DNA of 64,000 nt from Simonsiella sp051414845 (lineage in GTDB: Bacteria; Pseudomonadota; Gammaproteobacteria; Burkholderiales; Neisseriaceae): the NCBI GenBank assembly GCA_051414845.1, contig CP183313.1:2046001-2110000 (forward strand), read 5' to 3'. A program made the translations under genes and the position numbers. Positions 25,653 through 33,526 of the stretch are shown here, piece after piece; the first letter of the stretch is position 1; each line of letters starts with the position of its first letter. The notes under the pieces were generated by a model that saw nothing but the letters and a program-made list of their open reading frames with translations, was not told the DNA's origin and ran no database searches.

Positions 25653-26336
25653 ATGCAACATACGATTGAAACAATAGGCTTTGTCTCATCGCCTTATTCC
25701 CAAAAATTCGGTATTCCGCGCCAGCCTGATTTGGTGCCTGCCGCGTTGGTGTACATTCATTTAAACCGTGAATTTACCGCCGATTCGGTGCGCGGTTTGG
25801 ATGGGTTTGACTATATTTGGCTGCATTTTATTTTTCACGACGCGGTTGCCGAAGGCTGGGCGCAACTGGTGCGACCGCCGCGTTTGGGTGGCAAACAAAA
25901 AGCGGGCGTGTTTGCCACGCGCAGCCCACATCGCCCGAATCATTTGGGTTTGTCGCTTTTGAAATTGGAACGCATAGAAACGGACAACGGCGTGCGCTTG
26001 TATTGTCGCGGAGCGGATTTATTGGACGGCACGCCTGTGGTGGACATTAAGCCGTATATTCCGTTTGTGGAAGCGCAGCCGCATGCACGCGCTGGCTTTG
26101 CGCCTGCCGCGCCTGTGTTGCTGCAAGTCAAATGGCTGCCTGAAAGTGGTTTTGCAGCATTGGCAAACGATGTGCAAGCATTGATTGAACAAAGCATCGC
26201 ACAAGACCCGCGCCCTGCGTATCAAGACATTCCCGAGCGCGTTTATGGGATGTACTTGGCGGATGTGGACGTGAAATTTCGGATTGAAAACAATGTGGCG
26301 ACGATTTTGGCGGTAGAAAAGTTTCAGGCTGCCTGA
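25653..26336 (+). CDS. trmO: tRNA (t6A37-N6)-methyltransferase, TrmO/TsaA family
   Basis: This 227-aa enzyme methylates N6-threonylcarbamoyladenosine at position 37 of tRNA-Thr using SAM. The family blocks are IGFVSSPYSQKFGIPRQP, FIFHDA, GVFATRSPHRPNHLGLS and DLLDGTPVVDIKPYIPF. The C-terminal region (PAYQDIPERVYGMYL) matches the longer bacterial form. The last codons FQAA and the stop come from a DUS, and another DUS lies directly before ATG 25653. TATAAT at 25617-25622 is a likely -10 box. Confidence 0.88.
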   Translation: MQHTIETIGFVSSPYSQKFGIPRQPDLVPAALVYIHLNREFTADSVRGLDGFDYIWLHFIFHDAVAEGWAQLVRPPRLGGKQKAGVFATRSPHRPNHLGLSLLKLERIETDNGVRLYCRGADLLDGTPVVDIKPYIPFVEAQPHARAGFAPAAPVLLQVKWLPESGFAALANDVQALIEQSIAQDPRPAYQDIPERVYGMYLADVDVKFRIENNVATILAVEKFQAA

Positions 26337-26470
26337 AAATATAAATGCGATTTCAATCACAGCTTTCCCACATACTTATCCACAGGCTTTAATGGTCTTT
26401 ACGTTGTCTAAATGGGCTGATTAGAGTACAGTTCGCCCTTTTCGCAAACAAACATTTTAGGAATAAAAAC

Positions 26471-27919
26471 ATGAAAGGCGATATCGGTGTTGTTGGCTTG
26501 GCGGTGATGGGTCAAAACTTGATTTTGAACATGAACGACCATGGCTTTAAAGTGGTGGCGTTTAACCGCACGACTTCAAAAGTGGACGATTTTTTGAACG
26601 GTGCAGCCAAAGGCACAAACGTGATTGGCGCGTACAGTTTGAAAGATTTGGTGGAAAAATTGGCACCACCGCGCAAAATTATGTTGATGGTGCGCGCGGG
26701 CAACGCGGTGGACGAGTTTATCAATGAGCTGGTGCCGCTGTTGGATAAGGGCGATATTATTATTGATGGTGGCAACACGAATTTTCCTGATACCAATCGT
26801 CGCTGTGGGCAATTGGCGCAGTTGGGCATTCGCTATATTGGTGCAGGCGTGTCGGGCGGCGAAGAAGGCGCACGCTTTGGCCCGTCTATTATGCCGGGTG
26901 GACACGAATCGGCTTGGGAATATGTGAAACCGATTTTGCAAGCGATTTCAGCAAAAACGCCTGAGGGCGAAGCGTGTTGCGACTGGGTTGGCGACGATGG
27001 CGCAGGGCATTTTGTGAAAATGGTGCATAACGGCATTGAATACGGCGATATGCAGCTGATTTGCGAAGCCTATCAATTTATGAAAGATGGCTTGGGCATG
27101 ACGTATGACGAAATGCACGCGGCGTTTGATGCTTGGCGCAATACCGAGTTAGATTCCTACTTAATTGATATTACAACGGAAATTTTGGCATACAAAGACA
27201 CAGACGGCGCGCCTTTGGTAGAAAAAATCTTGGACACCGCAGGTCAAAAAGGCACAGGCAAATGGACAAGTATCAATGCGCTGGACATGGGCATTCCGTT
27301 GACGCTGATTAGCGAAGCCGTGTTTGCTCGTTGCGTATCCGCGCTTAAAGACCAACGCGTTGCCGCCGCCAAAGTGTTCCCACACACGCCCGCGCAAATT
27401 TCAGGCAGCCGCGAAGAATGGCTGGAAGCCTTGCGCCAATCGCTGCTCGCGTCCAAAATTATTTCGTATGCGCAAGGTTTTATGCTCATGCAAGAAGCCA
27501 GTCAAACCTATAACTGGCACTTGAAATACGGCAACGTGGCACTCTTATGGCGCGAAGGCTGCATTATCCGCAGCGTGTTCTTGGGCAATATCCGCGACGC
27601 TTATCAAGCCAACCCCAATTTGGTGTGGCTCGGTGAAGACCCATACTTCCAAGGCATTTTGCAAAACGCGTTGCCCGCTTGGCGCAAAGTGGCGGCAAAA
27701 GCCATTGAAAGCGGCTTGCCTATGCCGTGCATGACGTCCGCGCTGACTTTCCTAGACGGCTACACCAGCGCACGTTTGCCCGCCAATTTGTTGCAAGCTC
27801 AACGCGACTACTTCGGCGCACACACTTACGAGCGCATTGATGAGCCACGCGGTGAGTTTTTCCATACCAATTGGACGGGTACAGGCGGCGATACAGCGTC
27901 TAGTACTTATCACGTTTAA
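26471..27919 (+). CDS. gnd: 6-phosphogluconate dehydrogenase, decarboxylating
   Basis: This 482-aa enzyme converts 6-phosphogluconate to ribulose 5-phosphate with NADPH formation in the pentose phosphate pathway. GLAVMGQNLILNMNDHGF is the NADP fold and FNRTTSKVDDF follows it. GAGVSGGEEGARFGPSIMPGG and the catalytic stretch VKMVHNGIEYGDMQLI are family signatures. The full length includes the C-terminal tail with FHTNWTGTGG. The start follows AGGAATAAAAAC. It is monocistronic, with a DUS downstream. Confidence 0.97.
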   Translation: MKGDIGVVGLAVMGQNLILNMNDHGFKVVAFNRTTSKVDDFLNGAAKGTNVIGAYSLKDLVEKLAPPRKIMLMVRAGNAVDEFINELVPLLDKGDIIIDGGNTNFPDTNRRCGQLAQLGIRYIGAGVSGGEEGARFGPSIMPGGHESAWEYVKPILQAISAKTPEGEACCDWVGDDGAGHFVKMVHNGIEYGDMQLICEAYQFMKDGLGMTYDEMHAAFDAWRNTELDSYLIDITTEILAYKDTDGAPLVEKILDTAGQKGTGKWTSINALDMGIPLTLISEAVFARCVSALKDQRVAAAKVFPHTPAQISGSREEWLEALRQSLLASKIISYAQGFMLMQEASQTYNWHLKYGNVALLWREGCIIRSVFLGNIRDAYQANPNLVWLGEDPYFQGILQNALPAWRKVAAKAIESGLPMPCMTSALTFLDGYTSARLPANLLQAQRDYFGAHTYERIDEPRGEFFHTNWTGTGGDTASSTYHV

Positions 27920-27985
27920 TGTAACTGCCATCAAAATTTCAGGCAGCCTGTACATGTTTTCAGGCTGCCTGAAATTTTATTCTGC

Positions 27986-28076
27986 CGTAGGTCGGATTCT
28001 CGAATCCGACATCCTCTTTATTGAGCAAATATTTGATTTTATTAAAAGATTGTCGGATACAAGCATCCGACCTACG
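27986..28076. repeat. Inverted repeat element, CGTAGGTCGGAT family (copy 2)
   Basis: The ends CGTAGGTCGGATTCTCGAAT and GCATCCGACCTACG match the element at 8795-8868, while the A+T-rich centre is longer (91 bp in total). Recurrence at unrelated loci supports a dispersed element. Confidence 0.7.
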
Positions 28077-28091
28077 GCTGAAAATACCACA

Positions 28092-28186
28092 TGGAGCGGT
28101 GGCAGCTTGCCGCCAAATCGTTCATTTTTCACGATATTTAAAATATTGCGCGAAACGAAAAATGCGGGCTGGCAGCCCGCGCTCCA
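28092..28186. repeat. Inverted-repeat element with TGGAGCG ends
   Basis: TGGAGCG and CGCTCCA bound a 95-bp stretch with nested GTGGCAGCTTGCC and GGGCTGGCAGCCC hairpins. CGTTCATTTTTC and GAAACGAAAAATG form an internal imperfect pair. Confidence 0.55.
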
Positions 28187-28269
28187 AGTTTTGCAAAGAT
28201 TTCAGCCTGAAACCGTCAATGTCGGCTTGGAAAGCCGACCTACGCCGTAATGATGGTTTGTTACACCTT

Positions 28270-29031
28270 TCAGGCAGCCTGAAAGCCAAAATCATCAAAC
28301 ACGCTGAAAACCTGTTTGCCCATTTTTTCATCGTTTTCCACCACCAAAAATTCAGGCAGCGGCACGCCCAATTTCTTGGCTTCACGCGCATAAAATTCGC
28401 TCTTGCTCAAATGCGGCGTTTCTACAAAATGGCGCACGCGCACGCCGTTTGGCGCATGGGCAGCCTGAAACAAACCCAAGAGTGCGCGTTCACGATGCAC
28501 CCTGTTTACCAACTGATTTTTGCCTGTAATCGGCGTATTGTGGCGCAACAGCGACATCAACGGATGACGTTCGCTGCTGTACAAACCGCCCAAACGAATC
28601 ACGTCCACATTGGGCACACGCGCATTCAACAAACGCGTTTCAATCTGCACAATCTGGCGCGCATTGTCGCTTTCAGGCTGCGTATCGCTCGTTTCATCAA
28701 ACCGCCCCGAATCCGCGCCAAAAACGCTAGTGCTGCTGGTGTATATCACATGGTTTACGCCACATTGCTCGGCACGTTCAATCAAATTGATGACCGCGCC
28801 AACATAATCGCGACTTTGCGATGGCGGCAGCGTGATGACCCAAGTCTCGTATTTTGCCCATTCAGGCGCGAAACTTTCGGGTGACAGTTCCAACGCGTCC
28901 AAATCAATCGGTACATTAATGTCGTCCGAGGTTAAACGCCGCTTGATGGCACGCACATTATCGCCGTGTTCAAAACAGCGTTCAGCCAACGGGCGACCGA
29001 GAAAACCGAAACCGAAAATTAAGATGTTCAT
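28270..29031 (-). CDS. NAD(P)-dependent SDR/epimerase-like protein (YeeZ type)
   Basis: This is a 253-aa Rossmann-fold protein of the extended SDR class. FGFGFLGRPLAERC is the nucleotide-binding loop, and YTSSTSVFG replaces the usual YxxxK region, as in atypical YeeZ-like members. RLGGLYSSERHPL is a further family feature. The substrate is unknown and the enzyme may be atypical because the standard Tyr-x-x-x-Lys pair is not evident. The C-terminus FGFQAA plus stop is generated by a DUS. Confidence 0.75.
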   Translation of the reverse strand: MNILIFGFGFLGRPLAERCFEHGDNVRAIKRRLTSDDINVPIDLDALELSPESFAPEWAKYETWVITLPPSQSRDYVGAVINLIERAEQCGVNHVIYTSSTSVFGADSGRFDETSDTQPESDNARQIVQIETRLLNARVPNVDVIRLGGLYSSERHPLMSLLRHNTPITGKNQLVNRVHRERALLGLFQAAHAPNGVRVRHFVETPHLSKSEFYAREAKKLGVPLPEFLVVENDEKMGKQVFSVFDDFGFQAA

Positions 29032-29060
29032 TTTTTCCTTTCAGGCAGCCTGAAATCTAT

Positions 29061-29181
29061 TCTCTCCCCCGACTGGCGGGGGAGAGTTAGGGTGGGGGAG
29101 TGGCTGGTGTTTTATGAGCAATATTTTTGTAGCACAACCCTCTACCCCCACCCCAGCCCTCTCCTTTTCAGAGGAGGAAAG
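29061..29181. repeat. C/G-rich inverted repeat (CTCTCCCCC family, copy 1)
   Basis: CTCTCCCCC-GACTGG-CGGGGGAGAG forms a hairpin at the left end. GGGTGGGGGAG pairs loosely with CTACCCCCACCCC further right, and CTCTCC...GGAGG closes the element. A related copy lies at 30470-30595 on the other side of alr. Confidence 0.6.
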
Positions 29182-29265
29182 CAGGCTTCAGGCAGCATTT
29201 AGTTTGTGTCATGTGTAAAGTAAGGCTGCCTGAAAATTTCTACTCACTTTCAGGCAGCCTAATAA

Positions 29266-30342
29266 TCAATCCAAATAAACCCGTTTCGCCCGCTTAATAT
29301 TGCATAAAACTTCATAAGCAATCGTCCCAGCTGCCGCCGCCACTTCATTCACATTCACCACATCGCCAAACAATTCCACTTCGCTGCCAATTCCCGCACG
29401 AGAATCCTGCAAATCCAGCGTCAGCATATCCATGGACACGCGCCCAATCACGCGCGTGCGCACGCCATTGACTGCAATCGGTGTTTCATTAGAAGCCAAA
29501 CGCGGATAGCCGTCCGCATAACCACAAGCCGCCACGCCCACACGGGTAGAACGCTTGGTGTAAAACGTCGCGCCATAGCCAATCGGCTCATGCGGTTGCA
29601 ATACGCGCTCGGCAAAAACCTGTGTTTTCAAACGCATAACAGGTTTTAAATCCACTTTCAGGCTGCCTGAAACCTTTTCTACAAACGGCGAAACCCCATA
29701 CAACGCAATCCCAGCGCGCCCCCAATCGCGACGCGCATCCGCATAAGCCAACATCGCTGCCGAGTTCGCCAAACTCGTTTCCCCTGCCAAATTTTCGCAA
29801 GCCAAATCAAACGTTTCCAGCTGCATCTCAGTCATACCGCGTTCCGCCTCATCCGCACTGGCAAAATGAGACATTTTCACAATCTTGCCCACTTTCGGAC
29901 TTTGCGCCAAAGCCTGATACGCTGCTGCAAAATTGTGCGGAAAAAAGCCCACGCGATGCATACCACTGTCCATTTTCAGCCAAACCGTCGCAGGTTTCAC
30001 CCACTCACGCGCCAACAAATCTTCCAACTGCGCCTGATTGTGGACAACCGTCCACAAATCCCATTGTTCCACCCAATCATACTCTTGCGCCTCAAACACC
30101 CCTTCGAGCAGCACAATTGGCTTCGTTACCCCATTCTCGCGCAACTCAATCGCCTCCTCCAAGCACGCCACCGCAAAACCATCCGCAATATCATGCAAAG
30201 CCAGCGCACAACGCACCGCCCCATGCCCATAAGCATTCGCCTTGACCACCGCCAACAATTTCCCGCCATGCGCCTGTTTCAAAGCCAAATAATTGTCGCG
30301 CAAATGTTGCAACCGAATTTCACAAATCAAAGGACGCATCAT
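29266..30342 (-). CDS. alr: Alanine racemase
   Basis: This is a 358-aa PLP enzyme that makes D-alanine for peptidoglycan. The PLP lysine is K34 in AVVKANAYGHG. The barrel motif LKMDSGMHRVGF and the C-terminal IGRVSMDMLTLDL with the GYGATFYT region match the family. An in-frame DUS encodes KVSGSLKVDLK. Two adjacent ATGs (30342 and 30339) follow AAGGAAAG and either could be used. A TATAAT followed by CGCG (30378-30383, minus) lies about 40 bases upstream. Two C/G-rich repeats flank the gene. Confidence 0.95.
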   Translation of the reverse strand: MMRPLICEIRLQHLRDNYLALKQAHGGKLLAVVKANAYGHGAVRCALALHDIADGFAVACLEEAIELRENGVTKPIVLLEGVFEAQEYDWVEQWDLWTVVHNQAQLEDLLAREWVKPATVWLKMDSGMHRVGFFPHNFAAAYQALAQSPKVGKIVKMSHFASADEAERGMTEMQLETFDLACENLAGETSLANSAAMLAYADARRDWGRAGIALYGVSPFVEKVSGSLKVDLKPVMRLKTQVFAERVLQPHEPIGYGATFYTKRSTRVGVAACGYADGYPRLASNETPIAVNGVRTRVIGRVSMDMLTLDLQDSRAGIGSEVELFGDVVNVNEVAAAAGTIAYEVLCNIKRAKRVYLD

Positions 30343-30469
30343 CTTTCCTTTCAGGCAGCCTGAATCATAAAGCGCGTATTATAGTAGAGTGCGTGCTCGT
30401 ACGCACGCGTTCTCAAAATGCAACACAATCTTTCAGGCAGCCTGAAACCCTAAATCCCACCAATAACCT

Positions 30470-30595
30470 AACTCCCCCTCCCTCTGCAAGGGGGAGACCT
30501 GGGGAGGGGAGGGTAAAAGAGTAGATAACCAGCAACATTCGTTATGCAACCAACTACCCCCACCCTAACCCTCCCCCGTCAGACGGAGGAGGGAA
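30470..30595. repeat. C/G-rich inverted repeat (copy 2)
   Basis: AACTCCCCCTCCC, CTGCAAGGGGGAG and the right half CTACCCCCACCCTAACCCTC mirror the copy at 29061-29181. Both halves can fold, and no frame is conserved. Confidence 0.6.
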
Positions 30596-30669
30596 CAGAT
30601 TGCAGCAAACTTTTCAGGCAGCCTAAAAACCCTTTACGCCACAAAATTCCCCGAAAATTCAAATAACAC

Positions 30670-30699
30670 TTGCCTAAATCCTAGTAAACAAACTAAAAT
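30670..30699 (+). promoter_or_regulatory. Putative sigma-70 promoter of the rpsP operon
   Basis: TTGCCT (30670-30675) and TAAAAT (30694-30699) are separated by 18 bases, 48 bases before the rpsP start. A GCGCGG discriminator follows the -10 box. Confidence 0.55.
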
Positions 30700-30747
30700 G
30701 CGCGGTTTTCTATATTCACACCTTACCAATTTTAAGGAATCCAAAAC

Positions 30748-30996
30748 ATGGTAGTTATCCGTTTAGCCCGTGGCGGCTCTAAAAAACGTCCTTTTTACAA
30801 CATCATCGTAGCTGACAGCCGCAGCCGTCGCGACGGTCGTTTCATTGAGCGCGTGGGCTTTTACAACCCAGTTGCCAATGAAAAACAAGAGCGTGTTCGC
30901 ATCCAAGCCGACCGCTTGAACCACTGGGTTAGCCAAGGCGCGCAATTGAGCGAAGCCGTTGCAAAATTGGTTGCTGAGCAAAAAGTTGCTGCTTAA
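30748..30996 (+). CDS. rpsP: 30S ribosomal protein S16
   Basis: This is an 82-aa protein with family length. MVVIRLARGGSKKRPFYNIIVADSR is diagnostic. It binds 16S rRNA and is needed for 30S assembly. It is the first gene of the conserved rpsP-rimM-trmD-rplS operon, with rimM beginning three bases after its stop. AAGGAA lies before the ATG. Confidence 0.98.
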   Translation: MVVIRLARGGSKKRPFYNIIVADSRSRRDGRFIERVGFYNPVANEKQERVRIQADRLNHWVSQGAQLSEAVAKLVAEQKVAA

Positions 30997-30999
30997 TCC

Positions 31000-31509
31000 A
31001 TGAGCAAAACACAAAACTGGGTAGCGATGGGCTATATCAAAGGCGCATTTGGCGTGAAAGGCTGGCTGAAAATCCAGCCCAGCACCGAATACACCGATAG
31101 CCTATTAGACTACCCTGAATGGCGTTTAGTCAAAGGCAAAGATGTACAAATTGCCGAAATTGAATCAGGCAAAGCCGTTGGCGGCGAATTGCAAGTCAAA
31201 TTCTCCCACATCAACGACCGCGACGCAGCCGCTCTTATGCGCGGCTATACCATTGAAGTGCCACGCGAAAGTTTTGCCCAAACCGAAGAAGACGAGTTTT
31301 ACTGGACGGATTTGGTGGGCATGCAAGTCGTCAACCGCGATGGCGCATTATTGGGCGAAGTGACGAAATTAATGGAAACGGGCGCACACGATGTGTTGGT
31401 CGTTCGCGGCGAACATGGTGAAAAACTGATTCCGTTTGTGTCGCATTTTATTGACGATGTGAACCAAGAAACGCGCACCATTACTGCCGATTGGGGCTTG
31501 GATTACTAG
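31000..31509 (+). CDS. rimM: 16S rRNA processing protein RimM
   Basis: This is a 169-aa protein that helps mature the 3' domain of the 30S subunit and binds S19. The N-terminal RimM barrel (MGYIKGAFGVKGWLKIQP) and the C-terminal PRC-barrel domain (FYWTDLVGMQVVNRDG, then LIPFVSHFIDDVN) are both complete. It lies in the operon between rpsP and trmD with almost no spacing. Confidence 0.96.
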   Translation: MSKTQNWVAMGYIKGAFGVKGWLKIQPSTEYTDSLLDYPEWRLVKGKDVQIAEIESGKAVGGELQVKFSHINDRDAAALMRGYTIEVPRESFAQTEEDEFYWTDLVGMQVVNRDGALLGEVTKLMETGAHDVLVVRGEHGEKLIPFVSHFIDDVNQETRTITADWGLDY

Positions 31510-31519
31510 GATTATTCTG

Positions 31520-32293
31520 ATGAATATTCAAGCCATTACGCTATTTCCTGAAATGTTTGACAGCATTACCCAATATGGCGTAACAGGTCGCGCACACAAA
31601 CAAGGTATTTGGCAATTTCGCGCCATCAATCCGCGTCAATTCGCTGACAACAAACTCGGTTATATTGACGACCGACCGTTTGGCGGTGGTGTAGGCATGG
31701 TGATGATGGCAGAGCCTTTATGCAAAGCGATTGATTCAGCAAAACAAAATATACTTTCAGGTAGCCTGAAAACAAGTAATGCAAGTTTCAGCGAAGCTAA
31801 AGTAATTTATTTAAGCCCACAAGGTGCGCCATTAACACACAATAAAGTCGTTGAGTTATCACAATTAAATAATTTGATTTTATTGTGCGGGCGATACGAA
31901 GGCGTGGACGAACGCGTGCTGCAAAGCTGCGTGGACGAAGAAATCAGCATCGGCGATTTTGTCGTGTCGGGTGGCGAGCTGCCCGCGATGATGTTGATGG
32001 ACGCGGTGTTGCGTTTCGTGCCTGATGTATTGGGCGATAAGGTTTCGGCGGAACAAGATTCGTTTGCCGATGGTTTGCTGGATTATCCGCATTACACGCG
32101 CCCGACAGAATTTCAGGGCATGGCTGTTCCCGATGTGTTGAAATCGGGCAATCATGCGCTGATTGCGGAATGGCGATTAGAACAATCGCTGCGCCGTACT
32201 TTAATGCGCCGTCCTGATTTGTTGGACGGACGCGATTTACTCCCACAGGAATCTCGACTTCTGGCGAAAATTCGCAGCGAAAGCAACGAGTAA
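31520..32293 (+). CDS. trmD: tRNA (guanine37-N1)-methyltransferase
   Basis: This 257-aa SPOUT enzyme methylates G37 of tRNAs with a G36 anticodon to prevent frameshifting. RPFGGGVGMVMMAEPL and the trefoil-knot SAM site LLCGRYEGVDERV with SIGDFVVSGGELPAM are intact. Between the two, near residue 75, a stretch NILSGSLKTSNASF encoded around a DUS variant makes the protein slightly longer than usual relatives; it probably forms a surface loop. It is co-transcribed with rpsP, rimM and rplS. Confidence 0.96.
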   Translation: MNIQAITLFPEMFDSITQYGVTGRAHKQGIWQFRAINPRQFADNKLGYIDDRPFGGGVGMVMMAEPLCKAIDSAKQNILSGSLKTSNASFSEAKVIYLSPQGAPLTHNKVVELSQLNNLILLCGRYEGVDERVLQSCVDEEISIGDFVVSGGELPAMMLMDAVLRFVPDVLGDKVSAEQDSFADGLLDYPHYTRPTEFQGMAVPDVLKSGNHALIAEWRLEQSLRRTLMRRPDLLDGRDLLPQESRLLAKIRSESNE

Positions 32294-32317
32294 TCCATAT
32301 CATAAATAGGAAATAAC

Positions 32318-32686
32318 ATGAACTTAATCGATATTTTAGAGCAAGAAGAAATCGCTCGTCTGGGTAAAGAAATCCCTGAATTTGCACCAGGCGACACCGT
32401 TGTCGTATGGGCGCGTGTGGTAGAGGGTAACCGCACTCGTTTGCAAGCTTACGAAGGCGTGGTAATTGCGCGTAAAAACCGTGGCTTGAACAGCAACTTC
32501 ATCGTGCGCAAAATCTCTAACGGCGAAGGCGTTGAGCGTACATTCCCATTGTACTCACCACGCGTTGAGAAAATTGAAGTGAAACGCCGCGGTGATGTAC
32601 GCCGTGCGAAATTGTACTACTTGCGTGGCTTGACGGGTAAAGCAGCGCGCATTAAAGAAAAATTGCCTGCACGCAAACAAGCTTAA
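32318..32686 (+). CDS. rplS: 50S ribosomal protein L19
   Basis: This is a 122-aa protein with full family length, at the subunit interface of the ribosome. FAPGDTVVVWARVVEGNRTRLQAYEGVVIA and SPRVEKIEVKRRGDVRRAKLYYLR are diagnostic. AGGAAATAAC precedes the start. It is the last gene of the rpsP operon, which ends at the DUS-pair hairpin that follows. Confidence 0.98.
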   Translation: MNLIDILEQEEIARLGKEIPEFAPGDTVVVWARVVEGNRTRLQAYEGVVIARKNRGLNSNFIVRKISNGEGVERTFPLYSPRVEKIEVKRRGDVRRAKLYYLRGLTGKAARIKEKLPARKQA

Positions 32687-32702
32687 TTGGCTTTGTCAAT
32701 TT

Positions 32703-32740
32703 AAAAAAGGCTGCCTGAAAAGTTTCAGGCAGCCTTTTTT
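32703..32740. terminator. Bidirectional DUS-pair terminator, rplS/tfpX-like
   Basis: AAAAAAGGCTGCCTGAAA and TTTCAGGCAGCCTTTTTT pair around a 2-base spacer and give T-runs on both strands between two convergent genes. Confidence 0.92.
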
Positions 32741-32750
32741 GTTGTTCGGT

Positions 32751-33473
32751 TTATTGCAAATCACGTTGTCCAAACACACCAATCATTTTCATATCTTTAT
32801 CTAGCGCAACCAAGGCACCTTGATATTTCCCCAAAACCGACATCACATACACCTGTCCATATTGCTTATCCAGTTGCACCAAATGCTGCTTATCGTCTTC
32901 ATATCTCATTGTTTGACGTACTTTTTTATCCAAATCTTGCAAATGCGCCAATGTTAGTGGCTCAAATGCGCTCTGCTGTTTACCATTGGCGATTTTGGCA
33001 TGAAACGTTGCCAGCGGTACGCCACCTAAAGTACTAAAGCGCGACAAATCTTGCGGCATTTTTGTGGCATCTGTTTCCATATTGTATTCACGCTGCGTCA
33101 CGGTAACGGTATTTTCCGCAGGAAACGACAATAAAAACTTCGGATGTTCCATATACATCGTATGCAACCCATACGCCAAAGCCGCAATCTGCACCGCACC
33201 AATTACGGCAAAATCCATCACTTTTTCACGCATAGGCTTAGCGGAGTGATACACCAGCAAAGTCAGCAAAGGTCCTAAAACCAAATCCACACCCGCCATC
33301 ACGCGCAAGCCATAAAAACCACCATTGAGCTTAAAGTGAAAATCTGGGTACAAGGTCGAAACCAACCACCAAACTGTTATCGCAAAAATCAATACCGAAC
33401 ACAAAAAATGCAAGCCCATAGCTTTGAATTTTTGTTTAACCACAAATTTATCAACAGGATAAGATTTTTTCAT
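32751..33473 (-). CDS. TfpX/TfpZ-like type IV pilin accessory protein
   Basis: This is a 240-aa protein with four N-terminal hydrophobic segments (about 15-120) and a soluble C-terminal domain. The block GVDLVLGPLLTLLVYHSAKP followed by MDFAVIGAVQIAALAYGL is the hallmark of TfpX/TfpZ proteins, which assist pilin handling in other Gram-negatives. These genes usually adjoin a pilin gene, but here it stands between rplS and murJ with no pilin, so the partner must lie elsewhere. AGGGAAATAAAC precedes the ATG. Confidence 0.72.
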   Translation of the reverse strand: MKKSYPVDKFVVKQKFKAMGLHFLCSVLIFAITVWWLVSTLYPDFHFKLNGGFYGLRVMAGVDLVLGPLLTLLVYHSAKPMREKVMDFAVIGAVQIAALAYGLHTMYMEHPKFLLSFPAENTVTVTQREYNMETDATKMPQDLSRFSTLGGVPLATFHAKIANGKQQSAFEPLTLAHLQDLDKKVRQTMRYEDDKQHLVQLDKQYGQVYVMSVLGKYQGALVALDKDMKMIGVFGQRDLQ

Positions 33474-33526
33474 GTTTATTTCCCTTTATGAAGGCTACCT
33501 GAAACTTTTCAGGCGGCCTGAAACCA

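Larger units (their letters stand above)
27920..28269. other. Gap holding two inverted-repeat elements
   Basis: This 350-base gap between gnd and the SDR gene contains DUS copies, the CGTAGGTCGGAT element at 27986-28076, and a second inverted-repeat element at 28092-28186. A third short hairpin, GTCGGCTTGGAAAGCCGAC, lies at about 28222-28240. No gene is seen. Confidence 0.65.
30343..30747. other. Intergenic gap with repeats and the rpsP promoter
   Basis: This 405-base gap contains, in order, the alr promoter region, a GTGCGTGCTCGTACGCAC hairpin (about 30390-30407), a DUS, the C/G-rich repeat copy 2 at 30470-30595, another DUS near 30615 and the rpsP promoter. No gene is seen. Confidence 0.65.
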
